Source: Antennarius striatus
Lineage: Eukaryota > Chordata > Actinopteri > Lophiiformes > Antennariidae
Direction: 5' to 3'
Assembly (NCBI RefSeq): GCF_040054535.1
Contig: NC_090787.1
Span: 16,506,001 to 16,570,000, forward strand
Length of the DNA: 64,000 bases
A program made the position numbers and the translations under genes. The notes under the pieces were generated by a model. That model searched no databases, was not told the origin of the DNA, and was given only the letters and a program-made list of their open reading frames with translations. Below, in pieces: positions 1 through 12,400 of the stretch. Positions within the stretch are counted from its first letter, which is position 1, and each line of letters starts with the position of its first letter.

Positions 1-846
1 GACTTTGATAGATTGATTGATCAGTCCTTTTGGATTAGATTCCTGACTACCACTGACATACATTCATGTCAGACATCTCTATAAAGACGGATCCCATGAC
101 ATGAACACAAAAACGTATACAGTGCGCCCTCGTGCATACGCGCATCAACACTCACAACTCCAACTCATCACAAATTTTTGGTAGGCGGTCATGTGATACC
201 ATACACGCATTCTATTGGCTGGCGGCATCCGTAAGTACGCTCGGTTCCGTGAGTCTTGGACTTCCGTGAGACAGAAAAGTGCTTTTTTAACAGTCGATAA
301 GAGTGAAGGGAAAAGGTAATACAGATAGAAGGTGGTTTAATATCAGTATGGGGAGGGTTCATAAACGTTTAAATTACCGTAAATAATAAGATAAATAGTT
401 TGTCGCTCTATCTCGGAATTCTTTAATCGCGTGTGGTTCCTGGAACGCATTAACCGTGAGGACCGAGGGGGCACTGGATACTGAAAAGCCTTCAAAAGTA
501 TGATCTGAGAGCTTTACTTGTGTTTAATTGTTGTACTCAGAGAGAAACGTTTGCCCAACAGATAAAACATTATTAATCATTCATTAATCATTAATCCTAA
601 ACATGTTATCTGAAGCTGCAGATTTCCATTGCGTTTCATTTTCATTAGGACAACACCTTGATGATCCCACATGACCTGTGTCCTATGATGACTCAGAGAA
701 GCTACATGGCAGAAATGACATCATGAGGTCAACAGGTTCAAGGAATTAACTTCAACCTTTTTGAGTGAAGACTTAGAGACGGTTCAGAGAACCTTAGAAT
801 GACTCGACCCCAGTGAACATCAGAGTTCAGGCGTGACGGATCTCAC

Positions 847-3800
847 CGCGGCCTCCTGAAGGCCAGTCCGTACTGCTGACAGGCCAGGCCCACGGTGGGA
901 GTGTAGACGATGGGCATGAACTTCTCGATGTCGGACGTCAGCAGACGGTAGAACAGCTTCTCGTTCCTGTCCTGCAGCGTCATCAGCAGGATGTACCTGA
1001 GAGAGACGACAGATGTACGACATCATTGTGCCTGTCAGAAAGTCTACGACTTATCTGAATATCTCAATATATGAAGGATAAATTTAGTGCAGACATTAGG
1101 CAAACAGGATGTCAGCATTTTTATTGCTAACACCTTAACAAGCAGGAAGTAGCTCAGACAGCTGCAGGGTCTTGTTTCAGTGTGATTTGTTAAGGTGTGA
1201 ATAAAAGAGCTTCTATCTGACGACTATTTTGGGGTATTTTACTGTCATTAGAAAGTAAAATACGCCAAGCTTGATGAAATCAAATCATGTATCTCAGCTA
1301 GTGTGGCACTGGGTGCGCTCTGAAAAGCACTTGATGTGATCACAGATAAAGGTTTAATCATGTACTGAACGACACAGATAGAAGAGTGACAGATGTGAGG
1401 CAAGATTTGTGGGACGGCTTAGATGAAGAGTGTTTTTACTGCAGCTGTCGTGACATCATGGATAAACACTCTGGCAGTGTTTCCTGGTGATTTCCGTTCT
1501 CTCACTTGTCTAGAGGGTTGGAGCGCGTCTCGTAGCTCTTCATGACCCGCAGCACCTGGACGTCCTGGGACAGGAAGCAGGGGGGCAGCAGGCCGTGGAT
1601 GCCCAGCTGCAAGCGCTCCTCAAAGGTGAACGCCATTCCCTACAGAATGGAGGAGGAGTGGTTACACAACAGGGTGGGGTTCAGGAACCCAAAAGAAATC
1701 CCAAAATCCAAACCACTATGACTCATGCGTTAGTCATCGCAGTATGAGGCTACCTCTGACTCATGACATCCAAACTCGGTTTGTTTATGAATCGGTTGCA
1801 TTTTTACCACTTTTTGGTAACTTAGAGGAGTGAAAACATGAGGTCGAACTTTTATTTTTGGAGAGCAGTCCCCTGTCTCCTGGTTAGGGTTTGTTCTTCT
1901 CATTTGTCTCTGCATTAGCAGGTTTCTACAAGAGACACTGGTGGATAGTGTGAGGTTTATTTATGGCGTCCAATAGTGGGGAACTCACACCCTTAGCCCA
2001 CCCTTGTCCCGCTGAATTATTCATACAGGCGTAGAGCGTGAAATGTGGTATTTGGTTGCCAACAGTGTGCTCAGGTTGCAACTACCAGGTCAAGAATTGT
2101 TCCACAAGCTGCCTGATTTTATTTTCATACTCAACAACTGCACCACACCTCACTGCAATGTGCTATTAGTAGCATTCTGAAAAACTACAATGATGACCTG
2201 CAGACAAAAGATAGACCTGCCTGCCAGAGAAATACTCTGATGCACAACAATGTACGAAAACGCACTAACAGAAGACAAGGGAAGATGATATCAGTGCACT
2301 GGGCATTTTTTAGGAATCTAATCTAAACTCCACTGGTCTGGATGGAAAACTTTGACACTCATGCTGATAACTGAAGTATCTGCACAGTGCAGACGGTCAC
2401 AGATTAACAGAGTTAAATGTGATCACAAGGGTGAAAAGGCATTAAAGTAATCTGATAAGAACTCCTACACTTCATCCAGTTTAGATCCTAGGATCTGTCA
2501 CTGACTTTATGTCAGGTCAAAAAAAACAAAAAAAACACCCAACAACAATAAAAGTTCAAACACTAAATCACTAGTGTGAACTTTTACACTTTCTAGTTCT
2601 CTATTTCTGCTGAATTGGCAAATGATGTGTATGTAAATGCTGACTGGGCGTTAGCAGAGGAAGGAACCACCACCGACATCCTAAAACCCGAAATCTTCAG
2701 TTTCTGTCCTGCAGAGGTAGGCCGGCAAGAAAACATTTCCTGAATCCAAATGTATGCAAGAAGTCTGGAAAAAATTTAGTCAAACCACTGGTGAGTCATA
2801 CGGCAGACATTTTTAATGGGGGATCGTTCTGGTCACGCAGCTGCAGCATTTTTCTTTTGGAAGAAATAAGAATGATCCCACACCATCTCTGCAAAAGAAT
2901 TTACTTTGTTTTAACACTCTGCTATCTCTCCAGATAGGAGAAGTGGAATTCATGTGACACTGCTGGGCGTCTCTGTGGAGCATCTGTTTAAATAAGATCC
3001 CCCACCACCAGACAGCAGCACAGGTCCATCCAAGTGGAGCAAAGAAACTTGTTAATCAGACTAAAAAATGTCAAATGATAAAGTTTAATAATAATGTTAA
3101 TAAAATAATAATATAACAATAATAATATAATAATAAAAATACTGAATACTCATTAAAACTTAGTAAGTAATAACTTAAATAAAACACAGCCAATTGAAGA
3201 GCATTTTAAAAGCAGTGCAAAGGTGCAAATGAGTTTCTATAATAGTACCAGTACATAAATCGGTGAATGGGTAACCTTGAATATTACGAGGCCTCCAGAC
3301 CATTAAGGTCCTTTGAATAACGATGAAACAACCAGACGACCAGAGATCAAGCTCAAACTGCCTACTCAGTTAAATAAGGTGTTACTTTCAATTTCACTTG
3401 TGTTTATTGGATTGTTTTTGCTTTTGTTTTCTTCTTTTATTTGCAATTTTACTGTTCTAATAAACACATTTCCAGTTTCTCAAGATAGTGATTCTTTTAG
3501 AGTGTTTTGAAGTGCATTACGATGCAATAAAACACCAGGAATAATAATAATCTCTGCAAAGAAGGTTATGTTTTCATGATTGCTGGTTTATTTATTAGGA
3601 GTTTTGCAAAATGGATCAGGATAATAAGGTATCCTAAAGATTGAATTTTACATTTGGATGCTCTTTTTGATCATGTTTACCTGATGATGATTGAGGTAGA
3701 TTAATGTGAATTGATCAATATGATCATAATCTCACCTTGTTGAGGTGGGGGTTTCTGGTGATGTCATATCCCCTCTTCTTGGTGCTGACGCTGCGCTTGG

Positions 3801-3951
3801 GTTTAGCCCCGGAGTGGCAGACCCGCACCCACTGGAGGGAGGGCATCGGACCCGCACCGAGGGGCCACGGGGCGCCGGCGGACGGACGCGTCCCGCCCGC
3901 AGCCGTGCGCCTGCACAGAAGCAGTGCGGCTCTTCCTGGGAGAGAGTTCAT
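847..3951 (-). CDS. me3: NADP-dependent malic enzyme, mitochondrial (5' part; continues past left edge)
   Basis: Malic enzyme decarboxylates malate to pyruvate and CO2 and makes NADPH; the ME3 form acts in mitochondria. Three coding exons are visible: 3951-3736 (72 codons), 1639-1506 and 996-847, joined in frame by GT/AG borders. The first begins at an ATG followed by about 50 Arg/Ala/Ser-rich residues typical of a transit peptide, then [15 protein letters not shown]. The second reads [19 protein letters not shown]. The third holds [11 protein letters not shown] and [17 protein letters not shown], which contains the catalytic tyrosine of the family. Agreement is better with ME3 as I remember it than with ME1 or ME2: the [12 protein letters not shown] stretch and the CFLSQDVQ stretch both fit. 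About 166 residues of roughly 600 are present; the NADP-binding and later exons lie left of base 1. A good acceptor at 3957-3958 just before the ATG suggests a non-coding first exon upstream. Identification is sure for malic enzyme and likely for me3. Confidence 0.9.
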
Positions 3952-4068
3952 GCTGCCTGCACACAGCCGGGGACAGGGTGAGGGTGAGGGTGAGGGTGGG
4001 GAGGGTCACCTTGGAGGTCCGAGAAAAAAACCAGCTGGGCACGTCACGCATTCCCAAAATAGTAGTTC

Positions 4069-4129
4069 AGACCGCCGGAGCCCAGTAAACAACCTCCACC
4101 AGGAGGTTGTTTACTGGGTTACGGTGGTC
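4069..4129. repeat. Long imperfect hairpin in the me3 5' intron
   Basis: Bases 4081-4097 are the exact reverse complement of 4102-4118, with a 4-base loop. Pairing continues outward to about 4070/4129 with one mismatch and two G-T pairs, giving a stem near 27 bp. It lies between the probable non-coding first exon of me3 and the ATG exon, so it would be in the pre-mRNA. It has no recognised family. Confidence 0.75.
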
Positions 4130-4354
4130 ACAACAGCCGTTCAGTGGACATTAAAACACATTTAGGTGAATTAATGGTTATATATTGTTCAGTGATGGAG
4201 ACCAAACCCAGGTTGATGTTTTGGAACCGAACGCAGCCCCGTTAGCCACCGTTAGCCGCCAGCTACGCTACAAATGACAAGTTTTCTCCTTATGGAAAAA
4301 TGTACGCATCCACTGATGCTAGCTAGCAGGTAGCTAACGCTCAGCTAGCCTTAC

Positions 4355-4440
4355 CTGAAAACGATGCGAAGCCGCGGCTGCGATCTTCATAGGAGACACT
4401 TTTTTTTTACCCTGGGCTGCTGTTATCGATTAGCTGTGGC
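4355..4440 (-). other. me3: Probable 5' UTR first exon of me3
   Basis: On the minus strand a sequence ending in TTTTCAG is followed by GTAAGG, a strong donor, with the exon ending at 4355. It would splice to the acceptor next to the me3 ATG at about 3956. The upstream end is not defined by the sequence; 4440 is a guess near the start of the promoter-like block. No open frame continues through it, so it would be non-coding. Confidence 0.4.
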
Positions 4441-4690
4441 TGTTCGGCAGGATCGATAAAGAACAGCTGATCCAGGAGATGATATTGACAGCTTTGACTT
4501 CCTCTGTCCTCACGAGCGCTGGAAGCACCAATCAAACAACAGTGACGTCAAAAGCCAACCAACAATCGACTACTGTATGTCCCACTATGGGAAGGCTAAA
4601 GCCCGCCCAATTTGCTTAGGGAAAAATTCTGACCAATCTGATTCAACCTCTCGGCGAGCCAAAACAAAGACTAGCCAATCAAATACGAGA
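4441..4690 (-). promoter_or_regulatory. me3 promoter-like region with CRE and CCAAT boxes
   Basis: This stretch holds a full palindromic cAMP response element TGACGTCA at 4543-4550. It also has four CCAAT pentamers on the plus strand at 4528-4532, 4607-4611, 4633-4637 and 4675-4679 (ATTGG on the gene's strand). It sits directly upstream of the probable me3 first exon. No TATA box is evident, and the surrounding 3.8-4.7 kb is richer in CpG than its neighbours. The motifs are seen; use by NF-Y and CREB is inferred. Confidence 0.5.
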
Positions 4691-5740
4691 GGTGGATCCT
4701 TGTTTTCGCCGTAGTAGGGTTCTGTATTGGGTTTCAACCTCCACTATGATTCAGCAGGAACACATCTTCCATCTTCAGCTTCAACACCTCGAATTGTAAA
4801 GTAATTCTGTTTTTACAGGTTCGTCCCATTAAAATATCCGTAATACTGCAGTGGCAGCACAGCTGTTTAAGACATTAGCCTTGAATTAAGACTAATAAGA
4901 TTATTCTGCACAGCAGAGCATGTAAACAACCTCTGGCGCCCCCTACTGGACATTCTAGAGTAGGCACAGATCATGCATGTACAGCTGCAGCAACAATTCA
5001 GCGTGTTTTGTCGCCGCTGGGGCAAAAAGTTGCTATAGGTCTACTTGTTCGTCTCAAAGGTGGGAAACTACCACCATGTCACTAAGGGGTTTTTTTTGCC
5101 CAGACTTACTGAACTGCTGCAACAACGCTGTCATTATAAAAATACAATTATCAGAACCACAGGCTGCAGCCTCAGGTTTCGGTATAAAGTAACACAGCAA
5201 CTAATTTTTTATCACACCTTTGCAGAGAGTTGGTGTTAACCTCCCTGGACAACTGTTTAATCACAGGGCAGGCACATAGAAAGACAAACATTCACACCTG
5301 TGGTCAAGTCATCAGCATGTCGTGAAGCCAGGGCTACAATGCTAACCACTGACCCCCAAGGGGCCTCCAATGAATTCCAACAAAACCTCAACATAATAGC
5401 TGATGAATATTGTTCATCAGTCAATTCAGAAATACATGACACTGTATTTATGATACACCAATGTTTAAAATGTTTCTCATATCCTAGATTTTTATAAAGT
5501 TTTCAATGGGACACCTGGTTTATGGTAAATTAATAATTCTAAATACAAGATTATAAATCCTTTCTTAAATTAACTTTAAAATCATGAGTACTGTAATCTC
5601 AGAAAACCAGTTTCCCATTTTGTCCTCTTGGCAATCCCATTTTGATTAAAAAAAAAAAAAATCGGTCTGGTTCCACGTGTAAGATCATACATAAACTGTT
5701 TATGTCGAAGTACATAAAGAACCCACTTCATGTGAGCTGA
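4691..5740. other. Intergenic spacer between me3 and ildr1
   Basis: The me3 upstream region and the ildr1 3' end meet here. I see no splice-compatible coding exon or RNA gene. The short open frames do not resemble known proteins. There is an A-rich tract near 5648-5661. Confidence 0.5.
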
Positions 5741-5751
5741 ATGTAAAAAGT

Positions 5752-5757
5752 TTTATT
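5752..5757 (-). terminator. Candidate ildr1 polyadenylation signal (AATAAA)
   Basis: Plus-strand TTTATT reads AATAAA on the gene's strand. It lies about 630 bases downstream of the ildr1 stop codon at 6384, which gives a plausible 3' UTR. No transcript evidence is available. Confidence 0.45.
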
Positions 5758-6383
5758 TAAAACACACATAATCATTGTACAGCACTGGTCATGCTTGTGA
5801 TAAAAGTAAACAAGAATGAAATTTTGGTGTTGTTCACCTAACAGTAAGAGATTCCAAATCTTCCTACAGTACTGTCTTTTGTTGTTGTTGCTGTTGAATA
5901 TGGTCAATGATAAAAAAAACAAACACTTTAAATAGTACAAGAAATTATGACAAAATCGAAGTTATTCTACAAAATAAAAAAGAAAGGGACATATCTTTCT
6001 GGACATTAATGACACACAACACAATAACAACAGAGTGTTACACCGAAACTACAAAATATCACAGTAGCCAGCAAGTTGCTTCCTGGAACCGTTTAGTTTT
6101 AAACAAAATAAGAAGAGCCATCACCAGAGGGAAAACACACACATTAAAGTTGTGAAAGAAAAGTAAATGCAACAGGTACAAAATCAAAAACTACTTATCT
6201 CAAATACATCTTTGTCTTATCTGAAATTTGCAGCCTCAGCTCTACAACTTTATATATACAAATTAAAGCTTTATCACAAGTACATCTATGTACGCTAGTT
6301 GAACACATTAAGGACACGCTGCTTGTCTTCATTTTCACCATTCTGGAAACATTCAGGTAAGGGTCAAGAAAGACAGAAATGCT

Positions 6384-6422
6384 TCAGATGACTACGCTGT
6401 TGCTGCTACGGGAGCTTCTATC
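6384..6422 (-). CDS. ildr1: ildr1 terminal coding exon (39 nt)
   Basis: The acceptor TTTGTCTCTTAG is followed in phase 0 by twelve codons and TGA. The peptide is Ser/Arg-rich and ends SVVI. The preceding exon ends at 7121 with the donor CTCTCT|GTAAGC, also phase 0. Without this exon the reading frame would run into intron sequence and lose the conserved tail. Confidence 0.85.
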   Translation of the reverse strand, partial: DRSSRSSNSVVI

Positions 6423-9400
6423 CTAAGAGACAAAAGTGATGGAGGTGAGGTTAAGTTAAAGATGGAAAGATGACTTGATTCAATTAAACAAGCAGCAGAA
6501 AAGAGGAACAACAAAGGAACGTCCTGCTTACAACAATCACTACATGGTCTCGTATCTGTGTTTGAGCTGTCGATTCTACACAATCATTAGAACCACAGTG
6601 TTTATTCTGCACCATGGCAGACATGTCACATTTCCATCAGTCGCGTCGTTTTCCTTTGTTTGATGTTCGGCTGGTTTAGTTAATGATGCCGTCTGTCAGC
6701 TTATTTTACTATAAAGCAAGTGCTACAAATCTCTGTCAGCACTTATCAATGCAAATATGCTGGATCATTTAGTGGCATAAAAGCTGAATGCATAATTTGC
6801 CATATCGATAGCAAAAAATATTGCATTTAAAAAACCACTAACAACTCAGATCATCTAAGATCTACCAGTCTGAATCAGTCTTACAGTGTATTTGTGTCAT
6901 AAAACACTTCAACATAATAATGACCTGAAGGGAAATCCAAATTTATTTGCATGACAAATAATCCGCAGCTAAAATTTCATAATCACAGCTCTGATTGTAT
7001 AACATCTAGGATGAATATAAGAATTCAAGAATGAATGTAAAATAAAGAACCATGAAACCAGGAGGACAACTCTTACGACTGTTGGCTGAGTGTGTGCCAG
7101 TGTCAGAGTGAGGGGCTTACAGAGAGGTGGTGGTAGTTCCTCCGACTGTTGCTCTGGTCGAGATGGTTCTCGATGGAGAAGTAGCTGGGGGGCTTCTCCG
7201 GCCAATCTTTCCACTTGCCTCCTTTTCCTTTCTTGCCGTGCCCCTCATCTGAGCTCCAGATATCTGTGCGGCGCTGGGGGGGCGAGTAGCTCCTCTCCCT
7301 CCTGGACGTCCTGCTGCGCAGCTCCTCCATCAGATCGTCACGACTGTGAGCACGAGGTCGGGACCCCCCTCCTCTCCTGTCGTTCCTTGAGTCCCGGTAC
7401 GGTGCTCTTCCTCTCCTGTTCTCCCACTCCGAGTCATCGCTGTACTCGCGTGAACTCCCCCGTCTGGGAGGGGAGACGTCTCTATAGCTTCGACTGTTGC
7501 CTGGGAGACGTCCCCCGGAGCGGCTCGTACTCCCGCTGGACTGGCTGGATAATCTGGGTCCGCTTTTGGCGCCGTTTCCCCCTCCAGCCCCTCTGCGTGA
7601 GGAAAAACTCGGTACTCGCTGGATAATGGGAGGCAGGGTGATCACCCTCCTCTCGACCCCTCTGACCCCCAAGTCATCCAGGGCTGACAGCATGCTCGGG
7701 GGCCCGGGTGTGTAGGGGACTGCTGCAGGGGCCGGCTGGGGCTGGAGGTGTGGTTGTAACGGGGGCATGTTGTGGGCACTGTAACGCGCCATCTGAGGTG
7801 CCCCCACCTCCAGCCCCCTCACCTGGTTCTCTAAGTAGTCCAACACCTGGCCAGATCCTCGACTGCTGCCCTGGACGCTGCTGTTCAAGTGGAGCACAGG
7901 AGGAGGAGCAGGAGGCTGCTGCTGCAGCGCCACGGGAGACAGCTGCATGGGGGCCATGGCAAAGTTCTGTTTGACGGGATAGTCGGAAAACGAACCTGGA
8001 ACAAAGACGACAGCTCGCTTTACAACAGACTTTGGACAAACTGAGGGGAATAAAAACTGATGCATCTAACTGAAGTGTCAAAGCTGTGAGCAAAACTTTT
8101 CATTAAATACTCATCGAGAGCATTTTTAGCAAGATAAAGCAGGGCTTTGAGCCAGAATTTTTTGCCAATCGGTTCGCTCCGAACAGAAACAGAATTATAA
8201 CGTTTCCAGTTTTACGTTACACCCAAGAACTGACGTTCCTGAATTGGTTAGAACAAAAAAACCTAATTCCCAAACCAGTTAATAATGTTACTTGTAAATA
8301 TAAATAGGTAGGTGACTTTGGAACTTTTAAATTGGGAAATGAAAGCAATTGGTTTACATACTGTAGATTTGTCCCTAGGGTAAACAGAACAACAGCACTG
8401 ATCCAGTTACGGAACAGAGGATGGAGAATCAGAGGGAGACGGAGAAGCTGTGGCAGGTGATGATGCAACAAAGTTTGAGTATGTCAGAGCTCACCGGGGG
8501 GGGGGGGTGAACACGTCAAGTTCTGAACGAAGCATCTTGTGATCGGTCAGGAACAGAAAGAAAACAACGATAAATGTCCGGAGCGTCGGAGGAAGTCCAC
8601 CGGAGATTAATTGGTACAAAGTGCTGGCAGTACGGGGACACAGTACACTGAAAATGACTGGCAGCCAATGAGTTAAAGTCTAAATCATACATTTTTCAGG
8701 TCGACAGACTGCAGTGTTTACATGTTATGAATATAATCCAGATTGACAGATTGCAATGTTTACCTGTTATGAATGTGACAGAGATTGGGAAACTGACTTT
8801 TCCTTGACTGCTGGTGATTTGCCTCTTCTCTCCGCTGTCATCACGCATTGAGTGAATGACAGGAAGGGAAACATGAGGTCAGATATTTTATTCAAGAACG
8901 AAAAAAGAAAAACCCAAAACGGTACTAACCGGTTTATAATTATTTTCTGTTCCGATTCCGTTCTGGAACATTAAAAAATATAAAGTTTTCGTTTTCATTC
9001 CTGGCAAAATACCAAAAGTTTCTGGTTTTCGTTTTCGTTCCATTAACCGGTTCAAAGCTCTGAGATAAAGTAATTGTTTGTGTTTCAAAATTATAAGCCC
9101 ATTTCCAAAAGATGTGGGATGCTGTGTAAAATGTAAAGAGACACAGAATGTGACGAAAGCAACTAAAGACAGCAACATATTTGAATAATATTGGGACGGC
9201 AGCATAAAAAAAAAAAAAAGTTAAGAAATGCTCACGTGATGGAAAACACCCAACATTTAAAGAATAGACCATTCCTTTTCATTGTGTTCTCTCCTGGAAC
9301 CAAATATCCACCCTCAGTTCTGGGTGTGAGCAGAACAACAAAACATTCAAGGTGAGTCTCACTGCGCCTGTGTCTCACTCACCTGAATGGAGTATAGGAA

Positions 9401-12400
9401 CACCCTGGGAGGAGGCATTGGAGCTGATAGGAGCGTAGATGGGTTGGCCATTCACCCACGGAACCATCGCTTTCTGGGCCTCTCGAATCATCCTGTACTG
9501 CATCACAGCTAAAACCAGAGCCAGACATAATCAATGGCATTGGATATCTGTATTGATTGAAGTGGATATTGATGACAAGGCCTGAACAAGTACAGACTCT
9601 GCAGGTAAAAACACTTTTCCTATGAATTAATGAATATTTAAGTAGATCTTGTATAAATAAGATCATGCATAGTCCTGTTTAAGGCCAGTACTCTGAAGCA
9701 GGGTCGCTGTAAGGGGGTGTTGACCTCATGGTAACTTCTAGCACCTTATGTTTCAGATAGCAAATAATCACCAATAAAAAAAAAAAGCCCAGTCACCAAT
9801 CAACTGTGTGGACACACAAAGTTATCCAAGTGACCCATCCTTGTATTCCTGTCCCTAACATCCTAACTGGTTGTACGATCAGGATTCGTCACACACACAA
9901 GAATCTGCAGATGATCCTTTCTCAGATCGGAGACATGCACCCGGTACCATCAGCTGCTGTGTTGCTCATTGAATATTTAGGTCCCTCTTGGAAAGTACTG
10001 ATCGAGTCATGTGAGAATTTAAACTGAAATATCAAACAGGCTTGATAATTATGTCAGTGGTGCAGATAAATCCACAAGCAGTATGTAAGGTGGAAGAGTG
10101 GATCAGCCGATGCCACGAATGTCTGCAGGCACAATACCAGGACCCTGGAGCCAAAGCAGCAACACACACATCATCCATTCTATCATTTATATTTTGGCTG
10201 ACATCCCCCATTGCCATCCCCCCCCTACCTTTCTCAGGGCAGCAGCATGTCTGTGGACAACACGGACAGCGGACGTAACAGCAGCACTTCTGAGGGCAGC
10301 ACTGACAGCAACAAACGCCCAAAAGGATGAAGAGGAGTAGAAAACCGAGGATGATCAACAGGACCGTCAGCCAGTCTAGAACAGGTAGGAAAACACACAG
10401 GTTCCAGTCGGTTCCAGTCGGTTCCAGTCGGCGTGTGACTTGTTGTGCTACGGTCTCAACAGAAGACACCTACGGTAAACGATGAGGATGACTTCACTGT
10501 CTGAGTCGCCTGTGGTGTCGCCAGGAGCGTCGACATTGCAGAAATACACGCCGTTATCCCACCACATCACCTCTTCGATCACCAGGTCAGCCCCTGTTGG
10601 CAGATTAAAGATTTATCATGCAGTAACTAATTAAAAACTTCATTTTAAGTATGAACATAATACTGATATTTTTCTTAATCTGTGTGAAACCATAGCAGAG
10701 ATGAACACTCATTATGACGCATCCATCTCACCGTTTTGAATGGTAATCTTGCGTTGTCTGTAGTCCACGCCCAGGATGGGCTGATTCTGGCCACTCTTCT
10801 GGATCACGGTGCGGATCGTGCGCTGCTGATCGGGGCAGTCGTTGGCGGGGTCCTGACCCAGCTGCAGGGCAGCCTGGAAGGCTAAGGAAACACAAAGTTT
10901 TAAAGGATTCCTGTTCTATTAAACATAAAACTTAAAACATCACACCTTCGTCACATTGACCTCCTTTATCTGTTTGTATTTGTCAACATGATGCTGCCAG
11001 GAAGTGAAATGCGTGTCATTGTCTTTATGCATTCTCTGTAACACGACCAGCAGTAGTTCAGCACCACAACTGTTTTATCAGGATTATTTATGACAAACTT
11101 CATTTAGTTTCTTACAATTTTTGTTCTTAGATGTTTTACGTTTGAAAATAAAGTTTGCCCGGTTTGTTAAAATTAACAGCCATATGAAATCTTATAAATA
11201 GTCTCCAAAACCACTAGGGACTATTTATAAAGTCTCATAAATAGTCTCTAGTGATGATGTCACTTGAGAAAGAGTCAGTTTGACAGATGACTGCAGTTCA
11301 AAACAGAACCTTGAATCTCCAGTGGCCCAAAGCTACAATTCTGTAGCTCCTCTGGGCATAGGAAGCTCCAACGGATCTGGAGGCAGTTATGTTGCATTAT
11401 GGGTAATGAAGGCCATAAAATGCATGGACTAATGCAGCAAATTTGTCCCTTTTTTGTCTGACAGTGTTGAAGGAACACAGACAAACTGCTGAGGTCACCA
11501 CACAACTAATGATGCTTCCATTTTTCCAAGGAACAACATGAACTACAAGGAGGATGTTCAGGGAAAACAGCTTCAGTGAAATAGTTGGCAAGAGTTGTGT
11601 GATTGTTACATTAATGTTTTCTCTTGGTCTTAATTATTATGAGAAATGTAATTTAATTGTTATTACAATTGTTTGAAAATGTCAAATTAGTGGTATATTA
11701 CCGAAAGGAAAATGACCAAACTTCAAAATGCAAAATAAATAAATTTTTTTTGTTGTTGTAGTAATTCATCTGAATATATCAATACAAAAGCATGACTTAC
11801 AGTATTAAAAACTAAGATTCAGTTCTCCACTGTAGAAAAAGGAGAGTTCTCATAAACACCGTAAATTCTTCGTTGCATGTTTTGGACTGATTTTATTGCT
11901 GTGTGTTAATAATCTCTCCTTCCGGCCGTGGACTCACCAGTGGAGTAGTACTCCAGCACGGGGTCTTTACAGAAAGACTTGAACCTCCAGACCACCAGGA
12001 CGTTCTGAGGGTTAGCTGTGGTCGTGAAGTCGCAGCGTAGGGTCACCGAAGCAAACAGCATGGTTCTCCTCTCTCTCTCTGGCACTGTCACTTGGACGGA
12101 CAGCAGCTCTGATACAAACAGAACGAATAAAAAAAATGAGAGGGAGACCAAATGTATAACAGCAGAACTCTGACAAGCTGAAAAAAACCCTCTTATGTTC
12201 GCTGTGCTGTCTGAAGAGAATCTGAACAGACTGGTTAACAATTTCCTCCACAGGACTTTCAGCGTGTTGGCAATGAGCCATTAAAGTAAAGAGCAGCTGT
12301 CTGTCACTGTCAGACGTGCAGGCGTAAAGAAAACCTAATGACACACCAGAAAACCATCAGTAAGGGTTGAAAGAAAAAAATTCAAACAGCTTTTCTTTGA

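Noticed and set aside
3737-4165. 142-codon plus-strand frame
   Set aside because: Antisense to the GC-rich me3 first coding exon; no domain visible.
7090-7626. Long plus-strand open frame of 178 codons
   Set aside because: It is antisense to the Arg/Ser-rich ildr1 exon 7, whose codon composition leaves the opposite strand open. No family features.
11193-11229. Small inverted repeat TATAAATAGTC with a 15-base loop
   Set aside because: Eleven AT-rich base pairs in a large intron are within chance expectation, and no element borders were found.
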